Counted from the first letter of the stretch, positions 28,923 through 38,154 are shown. The stretch is DNA of 64,000 bases from Bin5 sp965220715 (GCA_965220715.1 OZ244843.1:2356001-2420000), one strand, 5' to 3'. Numbers and translations: made by a program. The notes: generated by a model from the sequence alone, not told the origin.

Positions 28923-28939
28923 GCGCGCCCTGGGCGCGC
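28923..28939. repeat. Perfect GC-rich palindrome
   Basis: GCGCGCCC-T-GGGCGCGC is an exact 8-bp inverted repeat around one base, 10 bp after the Ldh2 stop. It can form a strong hairpin in the transcript but has no T-tract. It may be an mRNA-stabilising or attenuating structure between genes of one operon. Confidence 0.6.
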
Positions 28940-28971
28940 CCGGATTTGAACCTATTCCCGAAGGGTGAGCC

Positions 28972-29679
28972 ATGAAAACCTACAAGAATTTATTCCGCGC
29001 GCCTTACTCAGTGCCCAACGGCATCCAGATGACCGATGATGGCCTGTGGCTCGTTGACCAGGTCACCGACCGCTTGATGCTGGTCGAACGTGCCGGCGAG
29101 TTGGATTATTACGGTGTGCCCAAAATGATTCGCGAAATCCCCAGTGATTCCTCTAACACAAGCGGGATGGCCTGGGGTGAAGGCAGCCTCTGGCTGGCGG
29201 CCAACGGCTCCGCCGACAAATGGCGGCCGCAGCGCGCGCACGATGCCGGCAAGTCGATGGGAGAGGTCCTGCGGGTCGATCCCGACAGCGGCGAGACCAT
29301 TTCGCGTCATCCGCTGCCCAACGGCGGCGGCACCCATGGCATCGAGTATGACAATATCGAGCCGGGTCACCTGTGGCTGACGACGCTCAAGGATCAGACG
29401 CTGACCAAAATGCGCATAAGTGACTGGTCGGTCCAGCATGTTATCCCCCTGCCATACACCCGCGCCCACGGTGTAGTGCGGGAAGAGGACGGCGTGTGGG
29501 TTGTGCATACCGGCCACCGCGTGATCGTGAAACTAAGCCTGTCCGACGGCGCCGAACTGGCGCGCATCACCGTGCCCGAGACCGAACCGGAGCCACATGG
29601 CCTGAGCGCAGATCCTGACTGCCGCTTTCTCTACTGTGACGCTTCGTCAGGAGCGGTTGTCGCCATCGGGGAATCATAG
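28972..29679 (+). CDS. Beta-propeller protein (SMP-30/Vgb-like fold)
   Basis: 235 aa with repeated blade patterns: VPNGIQMTDDGLWLVDQVTDRL, SGMAWGEGSLWLAANG, THGIEYDNIEPGHLWLTT and AHGVVREEDGVWVVHTG. Each has a glycine-hydrophobic strand followed by LWL or VWV. It has no signal peptide. Such proteins may be lactonases of the SMP-30 type or simple ligand-binding propellers. Its place among sugar-acid genes favours a lactonase-like role, but I see no clear metal-site signature. It ends 4 bp before the ATG chosen for the next gene, so it is in the same operon. Confidence 0.65.
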   Translation: MKTYKNLFRAPYSVPNGIQMTDDGLWLVDQVTDRLMLVERAGELDYYGVPKMIREIPSDSSNTSGMAWGEGSLWLAANGSADKWRPQRAHDAGKSMGEVLRVDPDSGETISRHPLPNGGGTHGIEYDNIEPGHLWLTTLKDQTLTKMRISDWSVQHVIPLPYTRAHGVVREEDGVWVVHTGHRVIVKLSLSDGAELARITVPETEPEPHGLSADPDCRFLYCDASSGAVVAIGES

Positions 29680-29683
29680 CACG

Positions 29684-30502
29684 ATGCAGTTTTCCTGCCT
29701 CCCCGTATCACTCTATACTGCAATCAGCGCTGGGGAGCGAACACTGGCCGACTGGTTCCGCCTCGCCGCCGCGCTTGGCCTGGACGGGGCCGACATCAGT
29801 GTGGCCCATTTGGCCTCTCTTGACAGCGTCTATCTGGGTGGGTTGCGGAACCAGGCACAGGACGCGGGCGTGGTCATCGCCGGCATGGTGACATATACGG
29901 ATTTCACCCACCCGGATCTGGCTGTGCGCCAGCGGCACCAGCAGGAATTGCGCGATTATATTGACGCGGCCGCGCTGATGGGCGTGGACTTCTTGCGCGT
30001 CACCGCTGGACAAAGGCACCCGGGCGTGAAAAGGGCCGATGGCGTTGCCTGGGCCGCAGACGGATTGACCGCCTGGGTAGAGGAAGCGAAGGCCGCCAGC
30101 GTGACTCTCGTCTACGAGAATCATGCCATCGGCTATGGCTGGACCTATTTTGATTTCTCGCAAACAGCGTCAGTTTTTCTCGAAATCTGCGAAAGGACCG
30201 CCGAAAGCGGACTGCAACTCCTTTTCGACACAGCCAATCTGCTGGCGGTCGATGACGATCCAATGGCCGTGCTTGATGCCATACTCCCGCGCGTGGCCGC
30301 GGTCCACGCCAGCGACATCAGGCGGACGGGCGCGTTCGAACCGGTTCTGTTGGGCAGCGGTGTTACGCCCTTGAATACGATTTTCAAGCGCTTGCGAGCA
30401 GCAGGTTTCGATGGCTGGCTCTCCGTCGAAGAGGCCAGCAAGACCGGTGAAGAGGGATTCCGGCGAGCGATACGGAATGCCAGGGACCTGTGGCTGAACT
30501 GA
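29684..30502 (+). CDS. Sugar phosphate isomerase/epimerase (xylose isomerase-like TIM barrel)
   Basis: 272 aa from the ATG at 29684. The frame is open upstream but overlaps the beta-propeller gene. The fold is shown by LAAALGLDGADISVAH, FLRVTAGQRHPG, VTLVYENHAIGYGWTY (metal-site Glu) and GLQLLFDTANLLAVDDDP (Asp), then AVHASDIR and WLSVEEASKTG. These are the acidic and histidine ligands of AP-endonuclease-family isomerases. Members interconvert ketoses or epimerise sugars. The neighbours suggest an acid-sugar path. Confidence 0.83.
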   Translation: MQFSCLPVSLYTAISAGERTLADWFRLAAALGLDGADISVAHLASLDSVYLGGLRNQAQDAGVVIAGMVTYTDFTHPDLAVRQRHQQELRDYIDAAALMGVDFLRVTAGQRHPGVKRADGVAWAADGLTAWVEEAKAASVTLVYENHAIGYGWTYFDFSQTASVFLEICERTAESGLQLLFDTANLLAVDDDPMAVLDAILPRVAAVHASDIRRTGAFEPVLLGSGVTPLNTIFKRLRAAGFDGWLSVEEASKTGEEGFRRAIRNARDLWLN

Positions 30503-30527
30503 AGACTTCAAACTGAAAGCATATCCC

Positions 30528-31589
30528 ATGCCCGAAAATCGACCCAGAGTCCTGTTGGCCTTCAACAATGAAATTCGCTATAACCACGTGGCCGATCAGG
30601 ACCTACGCCGGCTGGAGGCATTTGCCGACTGGGACTGGTTCCCCTGCTCTGGGGGCGGCATCTACGATACCAATACCGACCCGAATGCCGCACTCCTTTT
30701 CTCGGAAAAGCTCCCGGACCACGACGCGCTTGTCGTATGTTTAGGCGCGCCCACGCTTACTGCAGAGATGTTGGATGCGGCACCCACTCTCAGATTCGTC
30801 GGCGAGATGGAGGGCGATCGCTTTGCCAGCCGCATCGACCTCAACGCCGCCTGGGAACGCGGCATCCGTACCGTTGATACCACCAACGCCTCATCCTATC
30901 CGGTCTCGGAATGGGCGCTGGCGATGATACTCGTCTGCCTGCGCAACGGCGGCGCACATTTTCGCCGGATGATCGCCGGCCAGACTTCTCATGACCGCTC
31001 CGTAGTGAAGGGAATGCCGGGCGTACTGTGGGGCCGTCGCGTCGGGCTGATCGGCTGCGGCCATATGGGACGGCGTCTGATCAGATTACTGCGCGCCTTT
31101 GAAACAGAAATCTGGGTCCACGACCCTTATCTCCCACAGGAACTGCCCGAGGCGCTGGGCTTTCTGCAGACGAGCCTTGAGAACGTACTCTCCTGCGATG
31201 TAGTCGTCTGCCTGGTTCCCCACACGCCCAGAACCGAGGGAATGCTGGGTAAAGCTGAGCTTGCCCGCTTGCGCCCCGGCTCCGTCTTTGTCAGCGTTTC
31301 CCGCGGTAAGGTGACCGATTCGGCCGCGCTGATCGAAAGGCTGAAACAGGGCGATATCGTCGCCGGGCTGGACGTTTTCGACCCGGAACCGGTGCCCCCT
31401 GACAGCGAAATCCTGCAGCTGCCCAACGTCTTTCTCAGCCCCCACATCGGCGCATACGGCGGCCCGGCAGGGCAGCTCGGTTTCTTTTCACTGATGGTGG
31501 ATGAACTGGAGCGCTTCTTCAACGGCCATGAAACACAGTTCGACCTGACCCCGCGCGTACAGGCGAACCGCACAGGGAAGGAGCCGTAA
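30528..31589 (+). CDS. D-isomer-specific 2-hydroxyacid dehydrogenase
   Basis: 353 aa. It reduces a 2-oxoacid or oxidises a D-2-hydroxyacid with NAD(P). RRVGLIGCGHMGRRLIRLL, near residue 165, is the Rossmann GxGxxG loop. The catalytic triad is visible as SVSRGK (Arg), DVFDPEPVP (Glu) and LSPHIGAYGG (His). The substrate domain at the N-terminus is less conserved. It sits 25 bp after the isomerase and belongs to the same catabolic run. Confidence 0.88.
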   Translation: MPENRPRVLLAFNNEIRYNHVADQDLRRLEAFADWDWFPCSGGGIYDTNTDPNAALLFSEKLPDHDALVVCLGAPTLTAEMLDAAPTLRFVGEMEGDRFASRIDLNAAWERGIRTVDTTNASSYPVSEWALAMILVCLRNGGAHFRRMIAGQTSHDRSVVKGMPGVLWGRRVGLIGCGHMGRRLIRLLRAFETEIWVHDPYLPQELPEALGFLQTSLENVLSCDVVVCLVPHTPRTEGMLGKAELARLRPGSVFVSVSRGKVTDSAALIERLKQGDIVAGLDVFDPEPVPPDSEILQLPNVFLSPHIGAYGGPAGQLGFFSLMVDELERFFNGHETQFDLTPRVQANRTGKEP

Positions 31590-31781
31590 AGGAACGGATT
31601 GAGTTGGAAAACATTGCGTGTACCAATTCCTTTAGCCAGCAGACAACTCCAAAGCTGCTGATAAGGTTCCATCGACAGGTGCAACGCGGTCAAGACAAGG
31701 TACATTGGGTACAAAAAGAGAACGCCGCGCCGTTTCTATGAGCGGCTGGGCCAAGCACAAATTGAGATACCGGGGAAGGCT

Positions 31782-32588
31782 ATGAATCTGGAACTAGCGG
31801 GTCAAATCGCCGTCGTCGTCGGCGGCGCCAACGGGATGGGCAGGATGATCGCCAAAACGTTCGCGGCCGAGGGCGCGGGGGTGGCTCTGCTCGATCGCGA
31901 TCCGGTTGTGGATGATGTGGCGCAGGAGGCCGCCGTTCACGGTGTGGATACCTTCGCCGCACAGGTGGATGTCACCGATTTTGCGGCTTTGAAGGCAACT
32001 GCAGCGCGCGTCGAACAGGAACTCGGACCGGTACGCCACGTGGTTTTCACCGTCGGTATCGATTCGGGCAAGGGCGGCTTCCCATTTTGGAACCTGGAGC
32101 CGTCCGACTGGCCTCGTGTCCACGAAGTGAATGTGCTGGGTGCGGTCAACACAGCCCATGCCTTCTATGCGCCAATGATTGACCGAAGACAGGGCACATT
32201 CCTCTTTTTCTCCTCCGTAGCCGGCCAGATCGGCTCCCAGACCGATCCCCCTTACAGTGTCTCCAAGGCTGCAGTCCTCAGTTTCATGCAAATTGCCGCC
32301 AAGGACTTTGCCACGTACAATATACGCGCCAACGCCATCTGTCCCGGCATGGTCGATACGCCGCTCCAAAGGCGGATCCACAAGTTTTCCACTGCCGACC
32401 TGCCAGAGGACGAGAGACCCACCTTCGAAGAGTGGTGTACCGACAAGATCGGGCGACTGGCTGTATTGGGACGTCTTGTTTCACAGGAGGAGATCGCGGC
32501 CACTGTCGTCTTTTTGGCCTCGGAACACGCCCGCAATGTCACCGGCCAGGCCATCAACGTTGACAGTGGCTGGGTCATGCACTGGTAA
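31782..32588 (+). CDS. Short-chain dehydrogenase/reductase
   Basis: 268 aa. VVGGANGMGR at residues 12-21 is the cofactor loop, in a slightly altered form (GG in place of TG). FFSSVAGQIGS gives the catalytic serine and PPYSVSKAAV the YxxxK pair. VDSGWVMHW ends the protein. NAG of the usual third motif is replaced by FTVGIDSG. It is an NAD(P)-dependent dehydrogenase, probably for a sugar or hydroxyacid intermediate. A 192-bp spacer separates it from the previous gene; it holds a small hairpin near 31637-31660 and nothing else clear. Confidence 0.87.
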   Translation: MNLELAGQIAVVVGGANGMGRMIAKTFAAEGAGVALLDRDPVVDDVAQEAAVHGVDTFAAQVDVTDFAALKATAARVEQELGPVRHVVFTVGIDSGKGGFPFWNLEPSDWPRVHEVNVLGAVNTAHAFYAPMIDRRQGTFLFFSSVAGQIGSQTDPPYSVSKAAVLSFMQIAAKDFATYNIRANAICPGMVDTPLQRRIHKFSTADLPEDERPTFEEWCTDKIGRLAVLGRLVSQEEIAATVVFLASEHARNVTGQAINVDSGWVMHW

Positions 32589-32617
32589 GAGAACTGCCTA
32601 ATTCAAGGGGTGAAGCT

Positions 32618-33610
32618 ATGACCGAAACGAACGACACCAATCCGAGTGAGACTGAACTGGACGCTGAGCATTGGCTCAATGCCTATGAGCAGATGATCAA
32701 GATTCGCACCTTCGAGGAGGCGGCCAACGAGCTCTACACCAGCGCGCGCATGCCGGGCATCGCCCACCTCTACATCGGCGAGGAGGCGATCGCCGTCGGC
32801 ATCTGCGAGGCGCTGCGGCAGGATGATTACATCACCAGCACGCACCGCGGCCACGGCCACTGCCTGGCCAAGGGCGCCGCGCTGGACCGTATGTTCGCCG
32901 AACTGTTGGGCAAAGAGGCCGGCTACTGCCGCGGCAAAGGCGGCTCGATGCACATCGCCGATCAGGAGACCGGCAATCTGGGTGCCAATGGCATCGTCGG
33001 CGGCAGCTCAGGCATTGCTACCGGCGCAGGCATGTCCATAAAACTGCGCGGAACCGATCAGGTGGCCGTCTGTTTCTTTGGCGACGGCGCCCTGGGGCAG
33101 GGCCTCTTGTACGAATCGATGAATATGGCCCAGCTCTGGAAGCTGCCGGTTATCTACGTCTGTGAGAACAATCAGTACGGCGAGTATACCCACAACTCCA
33201 AGACCGCGGCCGGCTCCATGGTCGGTCGGGCCACCGGATTCGGTGTCCATGCGCAGGGCATAGACGGCCAGGACATTCGCACCGTGCATGCCACCGCCCG
33301 CCTCGTGATCGATCGGGCGCGCAAAGGCGGCGGGCCGGCCTTCCTCGTCTGCGATACCTACCGCTTCCACGGACATCATGTCGGCGATATCGACCGCCCC
33401 TACCGCACGCGTGAAGAGGAGGCGGAGTGGGCCAAACGTGACCCCGTGAGGCTTCTCGAGGACTGGCTGCTAAAGAGCAAGCAGGCGGAAACGCAGGTCT
33501 TAGAACGCATCCAGCAGGATGTAAAGGCAGCCGTTGACGACGCGGTAGCCTTCGCCCTCGACGCGTCATTCCCCAGTGAAAGCGAGGTGGAGAGCCATGT
33601 CTACGCTTGA
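32618..33610 (+). CDS. 2-oxoacid (pyruvate/acetoin) dehydrogenase E1 component, alpha subunit
   Basis: 330 aa. It is the thiamine-diphosphate half of E1, decarboxylating a 2-oxoacid. IASTHRGHGH-type chemistry is seen as TSTHRGHGHCLAKG. GKGGSMHIAD is the substrate loop. GDGALGQGLLYESMNMA...YVCENNQYG is the GDG-(x)n-NN thiamine-Mg motif. FLVCDTYRFHGHHVGD is the phosphorylation-loop equivalent. The stop overlaps the start of the beta subunit by 14 bp. The gene order alpha-beta-E2 fits acetoin or branched types as well as pyruvate, so the substrate is undecided. Confidence 0.88.
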   Translation: MTETNDTNPSETELDAEHWLNAYEQMIKIRTFEEAANELYTSARMPGIAHLYIGEEAIAVGICEALRQDDYITSTHRGHGHCLAKGAALDRMFAELLGKEAGYCRGKGGSMHIADQETGNLGANGIVGGSSGIATGAGMSIKLRGTDQVAVCFFGDGALGQGLLYESMNMAQLWKLPVIYVCENNQYGEYTHNSKTAAGSMVGRATGFGVHAQGIDGQDIRTVHATARLVIDRARKGGGPAFLVCDTYRFHGHHVGDIDRPYRTREEEAEWAKRDPVRLLEDWLLKSKQAETQVLERIQQDVKAAVDDAVAFALDASFPSESEVESHVYA

Positions 33611-34625
33611 GAACGGAATCATTTGCAGCCCGGCCATCCACGCGCCGGGGGAACGCCAAATTACCTTCGGTCAGGCTATTCGCGAAGCCATCGCCGAGGA
33701 AATGGCCCGCGACGAGCGCGTCTTTGTCATCGGTGAAGATGTGGCCGTGGCCGGCTCAGTATTCAAAGTACTCGTCGGCCTGTTGGAGGAGTTCGGCCCC
33801 GAACGGGTGATCGATTCGCCCATTTCGGAGGCCGGTATTGCCGGCATCGGCGTCGGCGCAGCTATCACCGGCATGAGGCCCATTGTGGACATAATGTTTG
33901 GCGACTTTACCACCCTGGTGATGGACCAGTTGGTCAATCAGGCGGCCAAGACCCACTACATGTCCGGCGGCAAGCTGAATGTGCCCATGGTCTTGAGAAC
34001 CACCTTGGGGGCCAGCCGCCGTTCTGCTGCCCAGCACAGCCAATCTCTGCATGCGCTCTTCAGCCACATCCCCGGCCTGAAGGTAGCGATGCCCGCCACC
34101 CCATACGACGCTAAGGGGTTGATGAAGAGCGCCATCCGCGACGACAATCCCGTTATCATTTTCGAAGACAAAATGCTTTATCAGGAGAGGGGCCCGGTAC
34201 CGGAGGAGGAGTATACCCTTCCGCTGGGCCAGGCGGATGTAAAGCGCACCGGCGAGGACATCACTATCGTTGCAACCAGCTCGATGGTGTACGTGGCCCT
34301 GGAAGCGGTTGACAAACTGGCGTCGGTCGGCATCAGCGCCGAGCTGATCGATCCCCGCACCACAAGCCCTCTTGACAGTGAGACGCTAATCCAGTCCGCC
34401 AAAAAAACAAGCCGGGCGCTGGTCGTCGACGAGGGCTGCCGGCAGTATGGCGTCACCGGTGAAATCGCCTCGGTCATCGCCGATGGTGCATTCTACTATC
34501 TCGACGCCCCGGTAAAGCGCATCGGCGCCATGAACGTGCCTGTGCCGTTCTCGCCGGCCATGGAGGATCTGACGATTCCCAGCGCAGACTACGTCGTCGA
34601 GACGGCCAAAGCCATGTGCGGCTGA
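33597..34625 (+). CDS. 2-oxoacid dehydrogenase E1 component, beta subunit
   Basis: 342 aa from the ATG at 33597, which lies within the last 14 bp of the alpha gene; an upstream in-frame ATG at 33576 is deeper in the overlap. FGQAIREAIAEEMARDERVFVIGEDVAV is the PP-domain opening, with the glutamate that activates thiamine diphosphate. SPISEAGIAGIGVGAAI, MSGGKLNVPMVLRTTLG and ALVVDEGCRQYGVTGEIA follow in the usual order. It forms an alpha2-beta2 E1 with the preceding gene. A 52-bp gap leads to E2. Confidence 0.88.
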   Translation: MSTLENGIICSPAIHAPGERQITFGQAIREAIAEEMARDERVFVIGEDVAVAGSVFKVLVGLLEEFGPERVIDSPISEAGIAGIGVGAAITGMRPIVDIMFGDFTTLVMDQLVNQAAKTHYMSGGKLNVPMVLRTTLGASRRSAAQHSQSLHALFSHIPGLKVAMPATPYDAKGLMKSAIRDDNPVIIFEDKMLYQERGPVPEEEYTLPLGQADVKRTGEDITIVATSSMVYVALEAVDKLASVGISAELIDPRTTSPLDSETLIQSAKKTSRALVVDEGCRQYGVTGEIASVIADGAFYYLDAPVKRIGAMNVPVPFSPAMEDLTIPSADYVVETAKAMCG

Positions 34626-34677
34626 GACAGTAATACTTCCCGGTCTAGTGATCTGAAGACGCCGAAAGGGGGATTTT

Positions 34678-35991
34678 ATGCCCAAAGAAGTGATAATGCC
34701 TGCGCTGGGAATGGCCCAGGACCAGGGTGTTTTGCTGCGTTGGCTCAAGAAAGAAGGCGAGATGGTCACGGCCGGCGAACCGCTCATGGAGGTGGCCACT
34801 GATAAGGTTGATGTGCAGGTGGATGCGCCCGCCTCTGGACTGCTGACCGCTGTGACCGCCCAGGAAGGCGACGAGATTCCCGTTGGACAGGTGATCGGCC
34901 TGATCGCTGCCGAAGGGGAGGAACTACCTGCAGTACAAGGAGAAAGCGGACCCAAAGACGCTCCTGAAAGCGAAAAGAGCGGAGACCCTCCACTTCCCTC
35001 CAGCCCTGTCGCCGCCCGTATCGCCGCTGAACACGGCATCGATCTGGCAAATGTGCAGGCTGCCGGCGGCCGCATCTCGAAGGAAGACGTAGAGGCCCAT
35101 ATCCGTTCCGCTCATTCCGGCTCGCGTGTCCTGGCTTCGCCCAAGGCGCGGCGGCTGGCGCGCGAACGGGGTATTGAGTTGGCAACCCTGGTCGGAAATG
35201 GACCGGAGGGGGCTGTACTCGCCGCCGATGTCCCTCTGGCCGCCCAGCCCCAAGCGGAAAGCATACCGCAACCAATTCCCGCAACGGCATACAGCGCGCC
35301 GGCAGCAAGGGAACCGGAACAGCAGACCGTTTCGCGCATGTGGCAGATAATGGCCCAACGCTTGACGGAGAGTTGGACCAGTGTACCCCACTTCTACCTG
35401 GTGCGGGAAGTGAATGTGGCTCAGCTAATCAACTGGCGCACGCTACTCTCAACCGACCCGGCAAGCGGGGCTAAAATCACGTATACCGACATGCTGACAA
35501 AGCTGGCGGCGCTCTCGCTGGCCCGCTTCCCCCGCCTCAACTCCTTTTGGGACGACGGCAAAATCGTCACCAATCCGGACATCAATGTCGGCTTGGCTAT
35601 CGCCGTCGAAGACGGGCTGCTCGTGCCGGTAGTACACAGCGCCGATCGGCTGCGCGTCGATGAAATCGCCGCGCGTAGGGCCGACCTGGTCGCGCGTGCC
35701 AACAGCGCCGGACTTCTGCCAGACGACTTCGCCGGCGGAACCTTTACAATTAGCAATCTGGGCATGTATGGGGTGGATGCCTTCAATGCCATTGTCAACC
35801 CGCCCCAGGCCGCGATCCTGGCGGTGGGCCGCATCGCAGATCGTGTCGTCGCCGTGGACGGGCAGCCGGCCGTACGTCCCATGATGACCCTGACCCTGTC
35901 CTGTGACCACCGCGCTGTCGACGGCGTCCGCGCCGCGCAGTTCCTGGATGCCTTGGTCGGCATGATCGAAGAGCCGCTGCGGGCGCTATAG
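34678..35991 (+). CDS. 2-oxoacid dehydrogenase E2 component (dihydrolipoyl acyltransferase)
   Basis: 437 aa. A lipoyl domain at 1-78 has the lipoylated lysine at K43 (EVATDKVDV). Two peripheral-subunit-binding domains follow: SPVAARIAAEHGIDLANV near 105-140 and SPKARRLARERGIELATL near 152-185. The second looks degraded at its end (GAVLAADVP in place of GRI-x-KEDV). The catalytic trimer-forming domain ends with TLSCDHRAVDG, which carries the active-site histidine and aspartate. It transfers the acyl group to CoA. No E3 (lipoamide dehydrogenase) gene is nearby. Confidence 0.88.
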   Translation: MPKEVIMPALGMAQDQGVLLRWLKKEGEMVTAGEPLMEVATDKVDVQVDAPASGLLTAVTAQEGDEIPVGQVIGLIAAEGEELPAVQGESGPKDAPESEKSGDPPLPSSPVAARIAAEHGIDLANVQAAGGRISKEDVEAHIRSAHSGSRVLASPKARRLARERGIELATLVGNGPEGAVLAADVPLAAQPQAESIPQPIPATAYSAPAAREPEQQTVSRMWQIMAQRLTESWTSVPHFYLVREVNVAQLINWRTLLSTDPASGAKITYTDMLTKLAALSLARFPRLNSFWDDGKIVTNPDINVGLAIAVEDGLLVPVVHSADRLRVDEIAARRADLVARANSAGLLPDDFAGGTFTISNLGMYGVDAFNAIVNPPQAAILAVGRIADRVVAVDGQPAVRPMMTLTLSCDHRAVDGVRAAQFLDALVGMIEEPLRAL

Positions 35992-36040
35992 ATTCAAGCC
36001 GTCGGTGACACAGAAATCCATACCAAAGCGAGGGAGTCGA

Positions 36041-36922
36041 ATGCCGCGCATAAACAGAGCGATCGAGTTGCTGCAAGCCGGACAACCGGTCTACTACAGT
36101 GGCGTCCACGGTGGTCTGACCTATGAGAACGGGACGGCGCACAGAGACACTTGGGCTGATTACCTGATGGTGGAATTCGAGCACGGCGCCTTCAATCCCG
36201 TCGGGCTGGGAGAATTCATGCGCGGGCTTGTCGATGCGGGCGAGACAAGGAGTGGACACCGCACGCCGGCAGTCATCTGCACACTGCCTACCGATGGCAC
36301 CGATGAAAATGTGATGCGGGCAAACGCCTGGATGATAAAACAGGTCCTGGCGCGCGGCGTCCATGGCATACTACTCTGCCATGCGGAAACGGCCGGCGCG
36401 GTCCAGGTGTTCGTCGAAGCCTCCCGCTATCCTGTCCACTCCATCGGCGTTTCGGACGGTCCAAACGCACTGTCCCAAGGCCGAAGGGGCGCGGGGGGAC
36501 AGTCAATGGCCGCGGCCATCTGGGGCGTTACGCCCCAGGAATATGTCCAGAAAGCTGACGTCTGGCCACTGAATCCCGAAGGCGAAATTATGCTCGGCCT
36601 CAAGATCGAGAACCGCCGCGCGCTGGCGAATGCCGAAGCCAGCGCTGCGGTGCCAGGCATTGCGTTTGCAGAGTGGGGACCGGGGGACATGGGCATGAGC
36701 CTGGGCCATGCTGACGCCCACGACCCACCCTTTCCCCCCGAAATGAGCGCGGCTCGTGCCCGGGTGAAGGCGGCTTGCGATGCAGCGAAAGTCTTCTTCC
36801 TCAACGGAGTGCGTCCCCATGATGTGGTGGAACGCATTGATGAAGGCGTCATGGTTGGTTCAGCAACGGAAGAGGCGGCCCGCATTGGGCGGGAATATAC
36901 GGGGCGCCAGATGAAGTGGTGA
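36041..36922 (+). CDS. HpcH/HpaI-family aldolase
   Basis: 293 aa from the ATG at 36041, behind an agggag ribosome-binding site. The (beta/alpha)8 fold is seen in YLMVEFEHGAFNPVGLGEFM (near residue 40), where class II pyruvate aldolases such as HpaI have an EHG or EHA motif, then GVHGILLCHAETAGAVQVFVEASRYP and a metal-site segment in GIAFAEWGPGDMGMSLG. It should cleave a 2-oxo-acid into pyruvate and an aldehyde, feeding the E1/E2 complex encoded upstream. The exact substrate is unknown. A 60-bp gap leads to the peptidase gene. Confidence 0.82.
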   Translation: MPRINRAIELLQAGQPVYYSGVHGGLTYENGTAHRDTWADYLMVEFEHGAFNPVGLGEFMRGLVDAGETRSGHRTPAVICTLPTDGTDENVMRANAWMIKQVLARGVHGILLCHAETAGAVQVFVEASRYPVHSIGVSDGPNALSQGRRGAGGQSMAAAIWGVTPQEYVQKADVWPLNPEGEIMLGLKIENRRALANAEASAAVPGIAFAEWGPGDMGMSLGHADAHDPPFPPEMSAARARVKAACDAAKVFFLNGVRPHDVVERIDEGVMVGSATEEAARIGREYTGRQMKW

Positions 36923-36981
36923 GCATAATAATTTGATCCGTGTCTTGCAGGCCGAGCACAAAGTAAGGGGCATCAAAAGTA

Positions 36982-38088
36982 ATGCACAGACTACAGCGAC
37001 AGCGCGCCGCGCAACTACTTGAAGAAGCCGGGGTTGAACTGGCTCTCTTTTCGCATCATGACAGTGTGCGCTGGCTGACCGGTCTGGATCTGCCCGCGCC
37101 CGCTCTGCTCCTGTTCGAGCGCGGAAGTTTCAACCTTCTGGCCGACGAGGGGTTTGCCGATGCCTCCGCCTTCGCCGCTGAACCCGACTGCGCGCACATT
37201 CCCTTTGTCGGATATACGATTCAGCAGCCTATTGACGCCCCGGGTCGGCTGGCGGATGCACTGCGCGATCTGGCTGCAGCAAACAGCGGGCTGTCCGGTC
37301 CGATTGGCGTAGAGGAAAAGAGCCTGCCCCTGGCTTGCTGGCAAACACTCCGCGACGCGCTGCCGGGCTGCGAACCCGTTTCGCTGGAGGGCAGGCTGTT
37401 GCCGCTGCGCGCGGTAAAAACCGAAGAGGAACTGGCCCGCATCCGTGAGGGCTTTCGTCTGGTTACGATAGGTCAGGACGCGGGCCGCAAGGCCGTGCGC
37501 CTGGGCCAGCGCGAGATCGACGTCTGGACCGAGGTGCAGACTGCAGTGGAGCGGGAGGCTGGCAAATGGATGCAGATGGGCAATGACTGTATCGTCGGCC
37601 ATCGACCGGCCAACATCGGCGCCGCGCCCCTGGACTATGAAATTATCGCCAACGATTCCCTAATCCTCGACCTGAGCGTCGTAGTCGACGGCTACTGGAC
37701 CGACAGCTGCGCCACCTACTATGCAAATCAGCCCACGGCCCAGCAGGTCCAAATGCACAAGTTCGTGGAGGAAGCCCTGGCCTACGCCGTCTCTCTAATC
37801 CGGCCTGGCGAAGTCGCGCAGGAAGTGGACCGCAAGGTACGCAGCTTTATGGCCGGCGGCGGCTACGAAGTTTATCCCCACCACACCGGCCACGGTATCG
37901 GGCTGACCGGCCACGAAGCTCCCCGTATTGTCCCCTACAACCAAGAGCTGATTCAAGAGGGCAATGTGATCATGCTGGAGCCGGGCATCTATATCCCGGG
38001 CGTAACCAGCATTCGCCTTGAAGACGCCTTTCTGGTCACAGCAGACGGGGCCATACAGTTGAGCCATCACGACAAGAGTTTGCCGTAG
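36982..38088 (+). CDS. M24-family metallopeptidase (Xaa-Pro aminopeptidase/prolidase-like)
   Basis: 368 aa. The N-terminal creatinase-like domain (residues 1-135) is followed by the pita-bread catalytic domain. All five metal ligands are visible: two Asp in LDLSVVVDGYWTDS, His in HHTGHGIGLTGHEAP, Glu in VIMLEPGIYIPG and Glu in IRLEDAFLV. It would remove N-terminal residues before proline or act on a related amide. Its place at the end of a sugar-acid block is odd, and such genes often travel with catabolic clusters in this type of genome. An AT-rich 263-bp spacer follows. Confidence 0.88.
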   Translation: MHRLQRQRAAQLLEEAGVELALFSHHDSVRWLTGLDLPAPALLLFERGSFNLLADEGFADASAFAAEPDCAHIPFVGYTIQQPIDAPGRLADALRDLAAANSGLSGPIGVEEKSLPLACWQTLRDALPGCEPVSLEGRLLPLRAVKTEEELARIREGFRLVTIGQDAGRKAVRLGQREIDVWTEVQTAVEREAGKWMQMGNDCIVGHRPANIGAAPLDYEIIANDSLILDLSVVVDGYWTDSCATYYANQPTAQQVQMHKFVEEALAYAVSLIRPGEVAQEVDRKVRSFMAGGGYEVYPHHTGHGIGLTGHEAPRIVPYNQELIQEGNVIMLEPGIYIPGVTSIRLEDAFLVTADGAIQLSHHDKSLP

Positions 38089-38113
38089 TGGCCGATATCG
38101 CCCTGACATTAAT

Positions 38114-38154
38114 TGCTTCACCGCCCGGCGATTCGTGAGCGCTTCTGTGAAGCA
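38114..38154 (+). other. Hairpin after the catabolic operon
   Basis: TGCTTCAC (38114-38121) and GTGAAGCA (38147-38154) form a perfect 8-bp stem with a 25-nt loop, 26 bp after the peptidase stop. No T-tract follows, so it is a weak terminator candidate only. Confidence 0.35.
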
